A stretch of DNA of 64,000 nucleotides from Hyalangium versicolor (GTDB taxonomy: Bacteria > Myxococcota > Myxococcia > Myxococcales > Myxococcaceae), in NCBI RefSeq assembly GCF_020103695.1, contig NZ_JAHXBF010000041.1, positions 1-64,000 on the forward strand. The letters are read 5' to 3'. The translations under genes and the position numbers were made by a program. This document shows, one piece after another, positions 8,608-18,090 of the stretch. The notes beneath the pieces are model-generated. The model saw only the letters and a list, made by a program, of their open reading frames with translations, ran no database searches and was not told the origin of the DNA. The first letter of the stretch is position 1, and each line of letters starts with the position of its first letter.

Positions 8608-9510
8608 TTGCGCATCCACCGGCTCTTTCCCCTCCTCGTGATTGCCAGTCTCGGCGCCTGCGCCCACGGCACCGACGGTGCCCTGACAGGCACCGAGGCA
8701 CCAGACCCCTCACGTCCACTGGCCCGCTTCCGCCACCCCAGCAGCATCGAGGTCCGTCCTGGCCAGCCTCCTCCCATGGAGTGCGATGCGCTGTGCGAGA
8801 AATACAGGGCCGCGCTCGCCGCCGCGAAGTATCCCAGCACGGGAGCAATCTCCGTCACGCTGACTCCGCTGCTGCCCACCACCCCCGGGCTCCAGTGGAA
8901 CAACGGGATGATCCTGATGGGGACCTGGACGCAACTGAAGCCCTTCGAGAAGCTCGAGCCCGGCCAGTCCTTCCAACTCACGGACGCCACATGGTGGACC
9001 GCCGTGCCCCTCATGCAGCAGTGGTGTCAGCAGACGGGCCTCAAGGGCGCCGACCTGAGCCTGCGCATCGCCCAGATGCTGGGCATGCCCCCGCCCCCCT
9101 GGACTCCCAACGATGGCTTCATCCAGGTCTGGGTGAATCCCCAGAACATCTTCCGCCCATGCCCCGATCCCGAGATCTCCGACCATGAGTGCGAGGTGCA
9201 GATCCCCATGGTGCCGCCCTACGTCCCCGCGGAGAACCAGCCGCCGTGGGCCTGCTCGGGAATCCAGACGTCGCTCAAATACGTCGACGTCGCGCCCGCG
9301 CATCTGAAGTGGATGTGCGCCAACTGGACCGCCAGCTACAACCAGGGCTCCACGTACTCCAACTACCCGTGGACAGGACTCGGCTATACCTATGACTGGG
9401 GCTCGGACAACCACGTTGGCCAGAGCGAGTTCGTGTCTCCCAAGAACACCACCGTCATCTTCGAGAGCCGAGCGACCACCGACGCGTATTGCACGACCTC
9501 CGCCCCTTGA
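8608..9510 (+). CDS. Hypothetical lipoprotein
   Basis: About 300 residues from a TTG at 8608, chosen because CGGAG precedes it and because it directly begins a lipoprotein signal (RIHRLFPLLVIASLGAC). The mature protein is rich in Trp, Pro and aromatic residues, with Cys pairs in DALCEKY, QQWCQQTG, FRPCPDP, DHECEV and KWMCANW that may form disulfides. The final part (AYCTTSAP) is short and Cys-containing. No family is recognised; it looks like a lineage-specific exported myxobacterial protein. An upstream in-frame ATG at 8452 would add 52 residues ahead of the signal and is unlikely. Confidence 0.65.
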   Translation: MRIHRLFPLLVIASLGACAHGTDGALTGTEAPDPSRPLARFRHPSSIEVRPGQPPPMECDALCEKYRAALAAAKYPSTGAISVTLTPLLPTTPGLQWNNGMILMGTWTQLKPFEKLEPGQSFQLTDATWWTAVPLMQQWCQQTGLKGADLSLRIAQMLGMPPPPWTPNDGFIQVWVNPQNIFRPCPDPEISDHECEVQIPMVPPYVPAENQPPWACSGIQTSLKYVDVAPAHLKWMCANWTASYNQGSTYSNYPWTGLGYTYDWGSDNHVGQSEFVSPKNTTVIFESRATTDAYCTTSAP

Positions 9511-9638
9511 GCGTTCCGCCCGCGACGTAGCAGGTATGCGCGCGCTCGGGGCGGCCCCGCCCAGAGGGTCATGGAGAGCACGGGACGTAGGAGATACTGT
9601 CGTCGCTCCACACCCGTGAACCTCGCCTGGAGAACCCC

Positions 9639-10850
9639 TTGAGCGCGCCGGAGCCTCGCTTCGACCTGTGGTCCCCCGAGGCGCGAGTCGATCCGCTGTC
9701 CCTCTACGCACGGATGCGGCAGGAGGCCCCCGTCGCGCGGGTGCTCAGTCCCACGCAGCGAGTCCCCATGTGGATCGTCAGCCGCTACCGGGACACGCAG
9801 GAGCTGCTCCGGGACACGCGCTTCACCAAAGACAAGTACAAGTTGGCCGACGAGGACCGGCTGCGCTACTTCCGGGTGGAGGAGATCGAGCAGATCGACA
9901 AGCACATGTTGAACTCCGATCCGCCCGTGCACACGCGGCTGCGCTCGCTGGTCTCCCAGGCCTTCACCGCCCGCCGCGTGGAGGCCCTGCGCCCGCGAAT
10001 CCTCGCCATCGCTCAACGGTTGCTGGACTCCTTCCCTCCCGGCGGGAACGTGGACCTGTTGGAGGCGTTCGCCTTCCCGCTGCCCGTCACCGTCATCGCC
10101 GAGTTGCTGGGCGTGCCGCTCGAGGACCAGGACCGCTTCCGCGAGTGGACCCTCACCCTCGTGTCCCCGCCCCACAGCAACAACCTGGAGCCCCTGCGCA
10201 AGGCGGCCATCCACTTCCAACAGTACCTCCAGGACTTCCTGGCCCGGCGGCGCGCCGAGCCCCAGGACGATCTCACCAGCGCCCTGATCGCGGCGGAGCA
10301 GGAGGGAGATCGACTCACCCCGGTGGAGCTGACCAGCATGGTGTTCCTGCTGCTGGTGGCCGGCCATGAGACGACGGTGAACCTGGTCACCAACGGCGTG
10401 TGGGCCCTGCTCAAGCATCCAGAGCAGTTGGAGCGGCTGCGCGGCGATCCGTCCCTCATCGAGTCCGCCGTGGAGGAGATGCTGCGCTACTGCGGCCCGG
10501 TGAACCACACCACCAGCCGCTTCGCGCAGCAGGACACCGAGTTCCTGGGCCAGGTCATCCCCGCCGGGCAGATGATCATGGCCTCACTGCTGTCCGCCAA
10601 CCACGACCCCGAGCAGTTCCCCCAGCCCGAGCGCCTCGACATCACCCGTTCGCCCAACCGGCACCTCTCGTTCGGGGCCGGCATGCACTTCTGTCTCGGG
10701 GCCCCCCTGGCGCGGCTGGAGGCCATGCTGGCCATCAACCTGCTGCTCCAACGATTGCCGCACATGCGCTTCGCCGTGGACCCATCCATGCTCCGATGGC
10801 GCACCGGCATGCTCATCCACGGCCTGGAGCGGCTGCCCATCGCCTTCTAA
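9639..10850 (+). CDS. Cytochrome P450 (bacterial class I type)
   Basis: A 403-residue soluble P450. Family motifs: I-helix AGHETT (about residue 247), ExxR in EEMLRY (about 283), and the heme-cysteine motif FGAGMHFCLG (about 345-354). It starts at TTG with CTGGAGA upstream. It resembles CYP107/CYP109-like actinobacterial and myxobacterial P450s that hydroxylate secondary metabolites or fatty acids. No ferredoxin or reductase gene is adjacent, so electrons must come from elsewhere. Monocistronic, followed by an inverted-repeat element. Confidence 0.93.
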   Translation: MSAPEPRFDLWSPEARVDPLSLYARMRQEAPVARVLSPTQRVPMWIVSRYRDTQELLRDTRFTKDKYKLADEDRLRYFRVEEIEQIDKHMLNSDPPVHTRLRSLVSQAFTARRVEALRPRILAIAQRLLDSFPPGGNVDLLEAFAFPLPVTVIAELLGVPLEDQDRFREWTLTLVSPPHSNNLEPLRKAAIHFQQYLQDFLARRRAEPQDDLTSALIAAEQEGDRLTPVELTSMVFLLLVAGHETTVNLVTNGVWALLKHPEQLERLRGDPSLIESAVEEMLRYCGPVNHTTSRFAQQDTEFLGQVIPAGQMIMASLLSANHDPEQFPQPERLDITRSPNRHLSFGAGMHFCLGAPLARLEAMLAINLLLQRLPHMRFAVDPSMLRWRTGMLIHGLERLPIAF

Positions 10851-10862
10851 GCCGAGGGCGGC

Positions 10863-10892
10863 TGACGTGTCAGTGCGAGCGCTGACACGTCA
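10863..10892. repeat. Inverted repeat after P450 gene (terminator or operator)
   Basis: Perfect 11-bp arms TGACGTGTCAG (10863-10873) and CTGACACGTCA (10882-10892) with an 8-nt centre; a partial third copy, CGCTGACACGG, follows at about 10900. No T-tract follows. It may end the P450 transcript, or the TGACGTGTCA core, itself nearly palindromic, may be a regulator site for the mscS gene beginning 190 bp downstream. Confidence 0.5.
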
Positions 10893-11080
10893 CCCGGCCG
10901 CTGACACGGCCAGTGAACCCAGCTCCTACCTCCTTGAGTGCCCCGCTTCCCTGCACGCGGCCGCCAGCTTGAGAGGATTTCTACCCCTCGGGACGGCTGG
11001 CCAGGGTGTTGCAGTTCCTTATCCTCGCCAGTCGTCCATTTCGGCTGGGATTGCCCCAGCCCCAGGAGAGGTGCATCACC

Positions 11081-11908
11081 ATGAATACGGATTTCAATGC
11101 GCTGACGGCGGACCTGATCACCAAGGGGACCAGCGTCGGCCTGAAGATGCTGGGCGCCATCGCGCTGTGGGTCATCGGCGGCTGGATGGTGCGCCTGGCG
11201 GTGCGCCTGGTACGCAAGGCCATGGAGGTGCGCCGGCTGGACGCGACGATCGCGCGCTATGTGGAGAGCGCCCTCAACGTCCTGTTGAAGGTCGTCCTCG
11301 TCGTCGCCATCCTCGGCTACTTCGGACTGGAGACCACGTCGTTCGCGGCCGTGCTCGCGGCGGCCGGCGTGGCCATCGGCACGGCGTGGTCGGGCCTCCT
11401 GTCGCACTACGCGGCGGGCATCTTCATGGTGGTGCTGCGGCCCTTCAAGGTGGGCGACGTCGTCACCGCGGCGGGCGTGACGGGCGTGGTGGAGGAGATC
11501 GGCCTGTTCTCCACGGTGATCAACACCGGCGACAACGTGCGGACCTTCATCGGCAACAACAAGATCTTCTCGGACAACATCCAGAACTATTCGGCCAACC
11601 CCCACCGCCGCGTCGAGCTGTCGGCGCAGCTGAGCCACTCGGATGATCCGCGCGCGGCCATCCAGATCCTCTCGGAGCGGCTGGCGCAGATTCCCAACGT
11701 GAAGCAGACGCCAGCCCCCGAGGTGTTCATCAACACCTTCACCCTGGCGGGCCCCGTGCTGGCGGTGCGCCCCTACTGCCCCAACAGCAACTTTGGGCAG
11801 GTGTACGCGGACACCAACATGGTCATCCGCGAGGCCGGCTTCTCCGTTCCGGAGACGCACAGCCGCGTCATCAGCGCCACTCCCGCGCCGCAGCGCCAGG
11901 TGGCCTGA
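11081..11908 (+). CDS. Small-conductance mechanosensitive channel (MscS family)
   Basis: A 275-residue inner-membrane protein of standard short-MscS length, releasing solutes on hypo-osmotic shock. TM1 lies around residues 18-40, TM2 around 60-78. The pore helix TM3 (AAVLAAAGVAIGTAWSGLL, about 88-107) shows the Ala/Gly packing of the family. The beta domain begins with RPFKVGDVV near 127. The ATG at 11081 has CAGGAGAG upstream; a longer frame from 11006 has no such site. It is followed by a tiny membrane-protein gene. Confidence 0.92.
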   Translation: MNTDFNALTADLITKGTSVGLKMLGAIALWVIGGWMVRLAVRLVRKAMEVRRLDATIARYVESALNVLLKVVLVVAILGYFGLETTSFAAVLAAAGVAIGTAWSGLLSHYAAGIFMVVLRPFKVGDVVTAAGVTGVVEEIGLFSTVINTGDNVRTFIGNNKIFSDNIQNYSANPHRRVELSAQLSHSDDPRAAIQILSERLAQIPNVKQTPAPEVFINTFTLAGPVLAVRPYCPNSNFGQVYADTNMVIREAGFSVPETHSRVISATPAPQRQVA

Positions 11909-11958
11909 AGCCGGACGGCGTGCGGCGGGAGGACAGGCTCCTGGGGTAGAGTGTCGGC

Positions 11959-12183
11959 GTGAACTCCCTCGTCATCCGTCTGGTGTGTGGTGTGCTGTTC
12001 GCCGCGCTGGTGCTCGGCATGGTGGCGCACCCACCGGACAACCTCACCCAGGGACTGGGGATGCTGCTCCCTGGGGTCTTCCTGCTGCACTTCGCCCTCC
12101 GAGGCCCTCGCCGCTCGCTCATTCCCCGGAAGCGGAGCCCGACCGATTCCCCTTCCCCATCGGTCGAGCCACCGCAGCCCTGA
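11959..12183 (+). CDS. Small two-helix membrane protein (hypothetical)
   Basis: A 74-residue frame starting at GTG. Residues 3-23 and 30-48 are hydrophobic and could span the membrane twice; the tail is Arg/Pro/Ser-rich and likely cytosolic. Codon use is strongly GC at the third position, as in the neighbours. The ribosome site is weak. It lies 50 bp behind mscS and 75 bp before the helicase gene and might be co-transcribed with mscS. No family recognised. Confidence 0.5.
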   Translation: MNSLVIRLVCGVLFAALVLGMVAHPPDNLTQGLGMLLPGVFLLHFALRGPRRSLIPRKRSPTDSPSPSVEPPQP

Positions 12184-12258
12184 GCGTGCGGGACTGGCCG
12201 AATTCGATGAACGTGCGTTGCGCGGCGCCTCCGTGAAGCGTAGGGAGTGCCGTCTCCC

Positions 12259-15207
12259 ATGTCCGCGACCACACAACTGCTCGAGGCCGTCCGGAAAGAA
12301 GCCCGCCCTGGCATCTGGACCAACGGAGTGAATCTTGCTCGCTCGGGAGCCGTGGCGCTCCAGTCCCGGAGCGGCACCGAGATCGAGCTGAGGGTCCGAG
12401 CTCCCGGCCGATCAGTCCCCGTCACGGTCGTCCTGTATCCAGGGGATGAGGCCTGGGAGTGCGACTGCCCCAGCCGTGTGGATCCGTGCGAGCACGTGGT
12501 GGCGTCCGCCATCTCCCTGCAGCAGGCGGAGACCCAGGACAAGCCGCTGGAGGCCACCTCGAGCAAGTGGTCTCGCGTGGTGTACCGCTTCACGCGGGTG
12601 GACGGAGGACTGCAGCTCGAGCGCACGCTCGCGCATGCCGATGGGACGGAGGAGCCCCTGGAGGGCAGCCTGCTCTCCATGATGGCGAAGCCCACTCAGG
12701 CCGCCACGCTGCAGGTCGAACAGTCGGACCTCATCACAGACCGGCTGCTGGAGAAGCGCACGCGAGGGGCGCTGTCTCCCGAGAAGCTGGATGCCCTGCT
12801 CAAGGCGCTCGAGCCGGCGCGCAACGTGCTGCTCGATGGACGGCCCGTGGCCGTGTCGGGTGAGGTCGTCCTCCCGAAGGCCATCGTGGAGGACCGGGGC
12901 GCGCAGCTGGTGGTGACGGTCGCGAGGGATCCGCGCGTGGTGGAAGTGGTCAGTGCGGGCGTCGCACTGTGGGGCGATGCGCTGGCGCGGTTGGGCGAGA
13001 CGGCAATGACGGGCGCGTGGCTCCAGAGCCTCCCGATCGTCCGGACCTTCGCGCCGGAGCAGCTCGGAGAGGTCACCTCGAGGGTGCTCCCAGAGCTGGC
13101 GCGGCGCATTCCGATCGAGGTCCTCAGCAAGCGCCTGCCACCCATCGATCGCGAGATGAAGCCACGCATCCAGCTGCAGTTGCAGCAGTTGGAGCAGGGG
13201 CTGTCCGTGCTCCCCTCGCTCGTCTACGGCTCGCCGCCGGCGGTGCGGATCGACGCGGGACGCATGGTGTACCTACGAGGCGCGGTGCCGCTGCGCGACG
13301 AGGCGGCCGAGCAGAAGCTCCTTCACCAACTCCGGGAGGATCTGAACCTGGTTCCCGGGCGGCGGCTGACGGTGTCGGGCCCGGAGATGGTGCGCTGGGC
13401 GGACAAGCTGCGGCGCTTCCACGGAGACCTCACGGGCGACGCGGCGGGGCTGGTGAGCCCGAACGTGAAGCTGCGGCCCCTGCTCAAGGTGGACTCGGCC
13501 GGCTCCGAGTCCGGCATCCCGGACGTGCGCTTCACGCTCGAGTTCCAGGTGGAGGGAGCCAAGGGCGAGGCGCAGACGGTGGACGCGGCGGCGGTCATCC
13601 GGGCGTGGTCCGAGGGGCTGGGGCTGGTGCCATTGGAGGGAGGCGGCTGGGCGCCCCTGCCTCGGGCGTGGCTGGACAAGAACGGGCAGCGCGTGGCGGA
13701 CCTGCTGGCCGCGCGGCAAACGGATGGGAAGGTGGCCAACCACGCCCTTCCGGAGCTGGGCGCGCTGTGCGAGACGCTCGAGCAACCGCCTCCGCCGGGG
13801 TTGGACAAGCTGGCGCCGATGATCGAGGGCTTCGAGAAGCTCCCAGCGCCGACGCTGCCGGGAGACCTCTCGGCGACGCTGCGCCACTACCAGCAGCAGG
13901 GCGTGAGCTGGCTGGGCTTCCTCAAGTCCGCGGGGCTGGGCGGAATCCTCGCGGACGACATGGGTCTGGGAAAGACGCTGCAGACGCTGTGCGTGCTGGG
14001 GAAGGGTTCGCTCGTGGTGTGCCCCACCAGCGTGGTGGCGAACTGGGCCGCGGAGCTCAAGCGCTTCCGTCCTTCGCTCAAGGTCTGCGTGTACCACGGG
14101 CCCGGCCGCTCACTGGATGCGGCCGCGGACGTGACGCTCACGACGTACGCCATCCTGCGACTGGATGCACCGGTGCTGTCGGAGAAGACGTGGGACGCGG
14201 TGGTGATGGACGAGGCCCAGGCCATCAAGAACCCGGAGAGCCAGGTGGCTCGGGCGGCGTTCGGGCTCAAGGCGAACTTCCGGTTGGCGCTCAGCGGTAC
14301 GCCGCTGGAGAACCGGCTGGAGGAGCTCTGGAGCCTGATGCACTTCACGAACCCGGGGCTGCTGGGCGGGCGCCGGCAGTTCGAAGAGAAGGTGGCTCGG
14401 CCCATCGCGGACGGCCAGGCCGACGCGGCGAACCTGCTGCGGCGGCGCATCCGGCCGTTCGTGCTGCGGCGCTTGAAGCGGGATGTGGCGCCCGAGTTGC
14501 CGCCGCGCACCGAGGCGGTGATGCACGTGTCTCTGGATGAGCGCGAGCGCTCGGTCTACGACGCGGTGATGGCGGCGACGCGCAAGGAAGTGGTGGCGCT
14601 GCTGAGCGAGGGCGGCAACGTGCTCAAGGCGCTGGAGGCGCTGCTCCGGCTGCGTCAGGCAGCGTGCCACCCGGCGCTCGTACCGGGCCAGCAGGCCAAC
14701 ACGTCCTCGAAGGTGCAGACGCTGGTGGAGGCGCTCAGCACAGCGGTCTCGGACGGACACAAGGCACTGGTGTTCTCTCAGTGGACGTCGCTGCTGGATC
14801 TGCTCGAGCCGCACCTGAAGGCCGCGGGCATCGGCTTCGATCGGCTGGACGGCTCGACAGCGAACCGCGGAGAGGTGACCGCGAAGTTCCAGAGCCCCGA
14901 GGGCGCGCCGGTGCTGATCATGTCGCTGAAGGCGGGCGGCACGGGCCTGAACCTCACGGCGGCGGACCACGTGTTCCTGATGGATCCATGGTGGAATCCA
15001 GCGGCGGAGGCGCAGGCGGCGGACCGCGCGCACCGCATCGGGCAGGAGCGGCCGGTCATGGTGTACCGGCTCGTCTCTCAGGGAACGGTGGAGGAGCGAA
15101 TCCTCGGGCTCCAGGAGAAGAAGCGCGCGCTCTTCGAGGCGGCCCTGAGCGAGACCTCGGCGGCAACAGCCATCACTCGCGAGGACCTGCTCGAGCTGTT
15201 CAACTGA
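12259..15207 (+). CDS. SNF2-family ATPase with N-terminal SWIM zinc finger
   Basis: About 982 residues. A SWIM finger, WECDCPSRVDPCEH, sits near residues 69-82 (CxC...CxH). The middle region (about 190-520) is the variable bacterial SNF2 N-lobe. The helicase core starts near 535: ADDMGLGKT (motif I), VMDEAQ (motif II, a DEAQ variant of DEAH), LSGTPLEN (motif III), then the C-lobe with LKAGGTGLNLT (motif V) and QAADRAHRIGQ (motif VI). Such HepA/RapA-like remodelers translocate on dsDNA; the exact role of SWIM-SNF2 proteins in bacteria is unknown. ATG at 12259 has AGGGAG 11 nt upstream; a GTG at 12247 overlaps that site. Confidence 0.92.
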   Translation: MSATTQLLEAVRKEARPGIWTNGVNLARSGAVALQSRSGTEIELRVRAPGRSVPVTVVLYPGDEAWECDCPSRVDPCEHVVASAISLQQAETQDKPLEATSSKWSRVVYRFTRVDGGLQLERTLAHADGTEEPLEGSLLSMMAKPTQAATLQVEQSDLITDRLLEKRTRGALSPEKLDALLKALEPARNVLLDGRPVAVSGEVVLPKAIVEDRGAQLVVTVARDPRVVEVVSAGVALWGDALARLGETAMTGAWLQSLPIVRTFAPEQLGEVTSRVLPELARRIPIEVLSKRLPPIDREMKPRIQLQLQQLEQGLSVLPSLVYGSPPAVRIDAGRMVYLRGAVPLRDEAAEQKLLHQLREDLNLVPGRRLTVSGPEMVRWADKLRRFHGDLTGDAAGLVSPNVKLRPLLKVDSAGSESGIPDVRFTLEFQVEGAKGEAQTVDAAAVIRAWSEGLGLVPLEGGGWAPLPRAWLDKNGQRVADLLAARQTDGKVANHALPELGALCETLEQPPPPGLDKLAPMIEGFEKLPAPTLPGDLSATLRHYQQQGVSWLGFLKSAGLGGILADDMGLGKTLQTLCVLGKGSLVVCPTSVVANWAAELKRFRPSLKVCVYHGPGRSLDAAADVTLTTYAILRLDAPVLSEKTWDAVVMDEAQAIKNPESQVARAAFGLKANFRLALSGTPLENRLEELWSLMHFTNPGLLGGRRQFEEKVARPIADGQADAANLLRRRIRPFVLRRLKRDVAPELPPRTEAVMHVSLDERERSVYDAVMAATRKEVVALLSEGGNVLKALEALLRLRQAACHPALVPGQQANTSSKVQTLVEALSTAVSDGHKALVFSQWTSLLDLLEPHLKAAGIGFDRLDGSTANRGEVTAKFQSPEGAPVLIMSLKAGGTGLNLTAADHVFLMDPWWNPAAEAQAADRAHRIGQERPVMVYRLVSQGTVEERILGLQEKKRALFEAALSETSAATAITREDLLELFN

Positions 15208-15214
15208 GCCGGGC

Positions 15215-15247
15215 GCGGCCGACCGGTATGCCTGTCATACCAGTCGG

Positions 15248-15256
<9 letters not shown>
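15215..15256. terminator. Large inverted repeat between convergent SNF2 and dusA genes
   Basis: Nested arms GCGGCC/GGCCGC at the ends (15215-15220, 15251-15256), GACCG/CGGTC inside, and GTATG/CATAC around a CCTGT loop. It covers the dusA stop codon region and probably ends transcription in both directions. Confidence 0.6.
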
Positions 15257-16246
<990 letters not shown>

Positions 16247-16416
16247 GAGAGAACCCAAGCGGGCCTCCCCAGCATCCTCGCCAGGGAGCCCGCGCAGGAA
16301 ACGCATCTACCCTGCTTTGCCCGCGCCGCCCACCCCTTCTGTCAGCCAGTGTTCCTCACGCAGAGAGGAGGGGCTGTCCACCCGCTCCCCCTCCCTACCT
16401 GCGAGCACCCTGGGCC

Positions 16417-17331
16417 TCAAGGGCTGGCGCCGTCACCGCTCACCTGCGCCGTGCGGGTGATCTCCCCCATCCGGCCACTCTGGAAGTCCTCGAACGCCTG
16501 GACCAGCTCCGCCCGCGTGTTCATCACGAAGGGGCCATAGCGAACCACGGGCTCGCGGAGCGGCACGCCGCCCAGCAGCAGGAACCGAGCCGTCCCCGTC
16601 CCACCCCTCAAGCGCACGGCCTCTCCCTCCTCGAGCACCGCCAACTGTCCCTCCTCGGCCCGCTTCCCCGCGTCTCCAATCTGGAGCGCCCCCTGGAACA
16701 CGTACACCATCACGCGCAGCTCGGGCGCCAGCGGAACGGTGACGTCGGCTCCAGGCTGCAACGTCCAGTCCTGGAGAACGATGGGCGTGACCGTGTCAAT
16801 GACTGCCCGCGCCCCCAACGCCTCACCTGCAATCACGCGCACGTGCGCCAGCCCATCCTCGGTGCGAGCCTCGGGCAGCTTCGCGCTCGAGATCTCCTGG
16901 TACCGAGGCCGCATCATCTTGTGCCGCTTCGGCAGGTTCACCCAGATCTGGAATCCATGGACGCGGCCTCCCTGCTCGCGGATGCGCCGCGACGGCATCT
17001 CCGAGTGGATGATGCCCGCTCCCGCCGTCATCCACTGCACGTCCCCGGAATGCAGCACCCCGCGATGCCCCGCCGAGTCCTCGTGCTCCAGCTCGCCCTC
17101 CAGCACGTACGACACCGTCTCGAAGCCCCGGTGAGGGTGGTCCGGAGCACCCAGGGCCTCGCCGGGCCCGTAGTCGATCGGCCCCAGCTCGTCGATGAGC
17201 AGGAACGGATCGACCGAGTCCAACCCCATCGTGGGGAAGGGACGCCGCACGATGAACCCCGCTCCCTCATGCTGATACTGCGAAGAAGTGAGGCTCGCGA
17301 CCTCCCGCACTCTGCCGATGCTGCCACTCAT
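16417..17331 (-). CDS. Pirin family protein
   Basis: A 304-residue bicupin. The metal-site signatures are intact: DHPHRGFET near residue 57 (two His) and GIIHSEMP near 104 (His and Glu), which bind Fe(II) in pirins. Related bacterial proteins have quercetin 2,3-dioxygenase activity or respond to stress; which applies here is unknown. The ATG at 17331 has a perfect AAGGAG seven bases upstream. It is divergent from an HxlR regulator gene, and the shared 184-bp region carries repeats that look like operators, so it is probably the regulator's target. Confidence 0.92.
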   Translation of the reverse strand: MSGSIGRVREVASLTSSQYQHEGAGFIVRRPFPTMGLDSVDPFLLIDELGPIDYGPGEALGAPDHPHRGFETVSYVLEGELEHEDSAGHRGVLHSGDVQWMTAGAGIIHSEMPSRRIREQGGRVHGFQIWVNLPKRHKMMRPRYQEISSAKLPEARTEDGLAHVRVIAGEALGARAVIDTVTPIVLQDWTLQPGADVTVPLAPELRVMVYVFQGALQIGDAGKRAEEGQLAVLEEGEAVRLRGGTGTARFLLLGGVPLREPVVRYGPFVMNTRAELVQAFEDFQSGRMGEITRTAQVSGDGASP

Positions 17332-17377
17332 GACGTTCTCCTTCGATGCCACGGCCTCTTGGGACCGGGCTGCTTCC

Positions 17378-17449
17378 CCACAGGAAGTCACTTCCCTGTG
17401 GATAGCTTTGACTTAACGCTGAACTTCCCCCTGTCAAGTCACTTCCCTG
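17378..17449. promoter_or_regulatory. Putative HxlR operator region (direct and inverted repeats)
   Basis: The 14-mer AAGTCACTTCCCTG occurs at 17385-17398 and again at 17436-17449, 51 bp apart (about five helical turns). The first copy is part of a near-palindrome at 17378-17401 with arms CCACAGGAAGT and ACTTCCCTGTGG. A minus-strand TTGACA (17437-17432) overlaps the second copy and could be the pirin -35 box. Binding by the neighbouring HxlR protein is inferred. Confidence 0.55.
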
Positions 17450-17515
17450 GAGAAAGCGACTCCCCTCAATACAGCTGGCCCCCGAGCGGCGGCGAGCCCA
17501 TACTTGGAAGCAGCG

Positions 17516-17917
17516 ATGGAAAAGTCCCTGGACCCTCTGTGCCCCAGCATCCAGGCAGCGCTCGGCCTGCTGAGCCGCCCCTGGACGGGGTTGGTGCTCG
17601 CCGTGCTGCAGGACGGCCCCCTGCGCTTCAGCGAATTGGCCACGCGCATCTCCGCCATCGGAGACAAGACGCTGTCGGCGCGCCTCAAGGAGCTGGAGGC
17701 CAAGGGGCTCGTCGTGCGCGACGTCCAACCCGGCCCGCCCATTCGCGTCGCCTACCAGCTCACGCCCAAGGGCGCCGCCTTCCGCAAAGTGGTGGAGGCC
17801 ATCGACACGTGGGGCCAGCAGTTCCTCGAGCCTGGGGAAAACCCCCAGCGCTCTCCCGAGCGGATCCCTCTCAAGGAGAATGCTCGCCGCCGCTCCGGTG
17901 CTCGCAAAGCGAAGTGA
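17516..17917 (+). CDS. HxlR family transcriptional regulator
   Basis: About 133 residues. The winged helix is clear: LLSRPWTGLVLAVL (helix 1), PLRFSELATRI...DKTLSARLKELEAKGLV (recognition helix and wing) and YQLTPKGAAF. A single N-terminal Cys near residue 9 (DPLCP) sits where redox-sensing HxlR proteins such as HypR carry theirs, so thiol stress or electrophile sensing is plausible. A basic tail (ARRRSGARKAK) ends the protein. The ATG at 17516 has GGAAG upstream. Divergent from pirin, which it probably controls. Confidence 0.9.
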   Translation: MEKSLDPLCPSIQAALGLLSRPWTGLVLAVLQDGPLRFSELATRISAIGDKTLSARLKELEAKGLVVRDVQPGPPIRVAYQLTPKGAAFRKVVEAIDTWGQQFLEPGENPQRSPERIPLKENARRRSGARKAK

Positions 17918-18090
17918 GCATGCCTTCCGCCCGAAGACCTCTTGCGTGGCGAGAAAACATAGACACCAGATGGGTTGGATCCGCGGCGACTGTTATTGAG
18001 CGGCTATCGCCATTGAATGTCAGACCGATGTCTCAGGGTGCTGCTCACCACGACGACGAGTCGGCGGTATCACCCTCGAGGAGATCGGCG

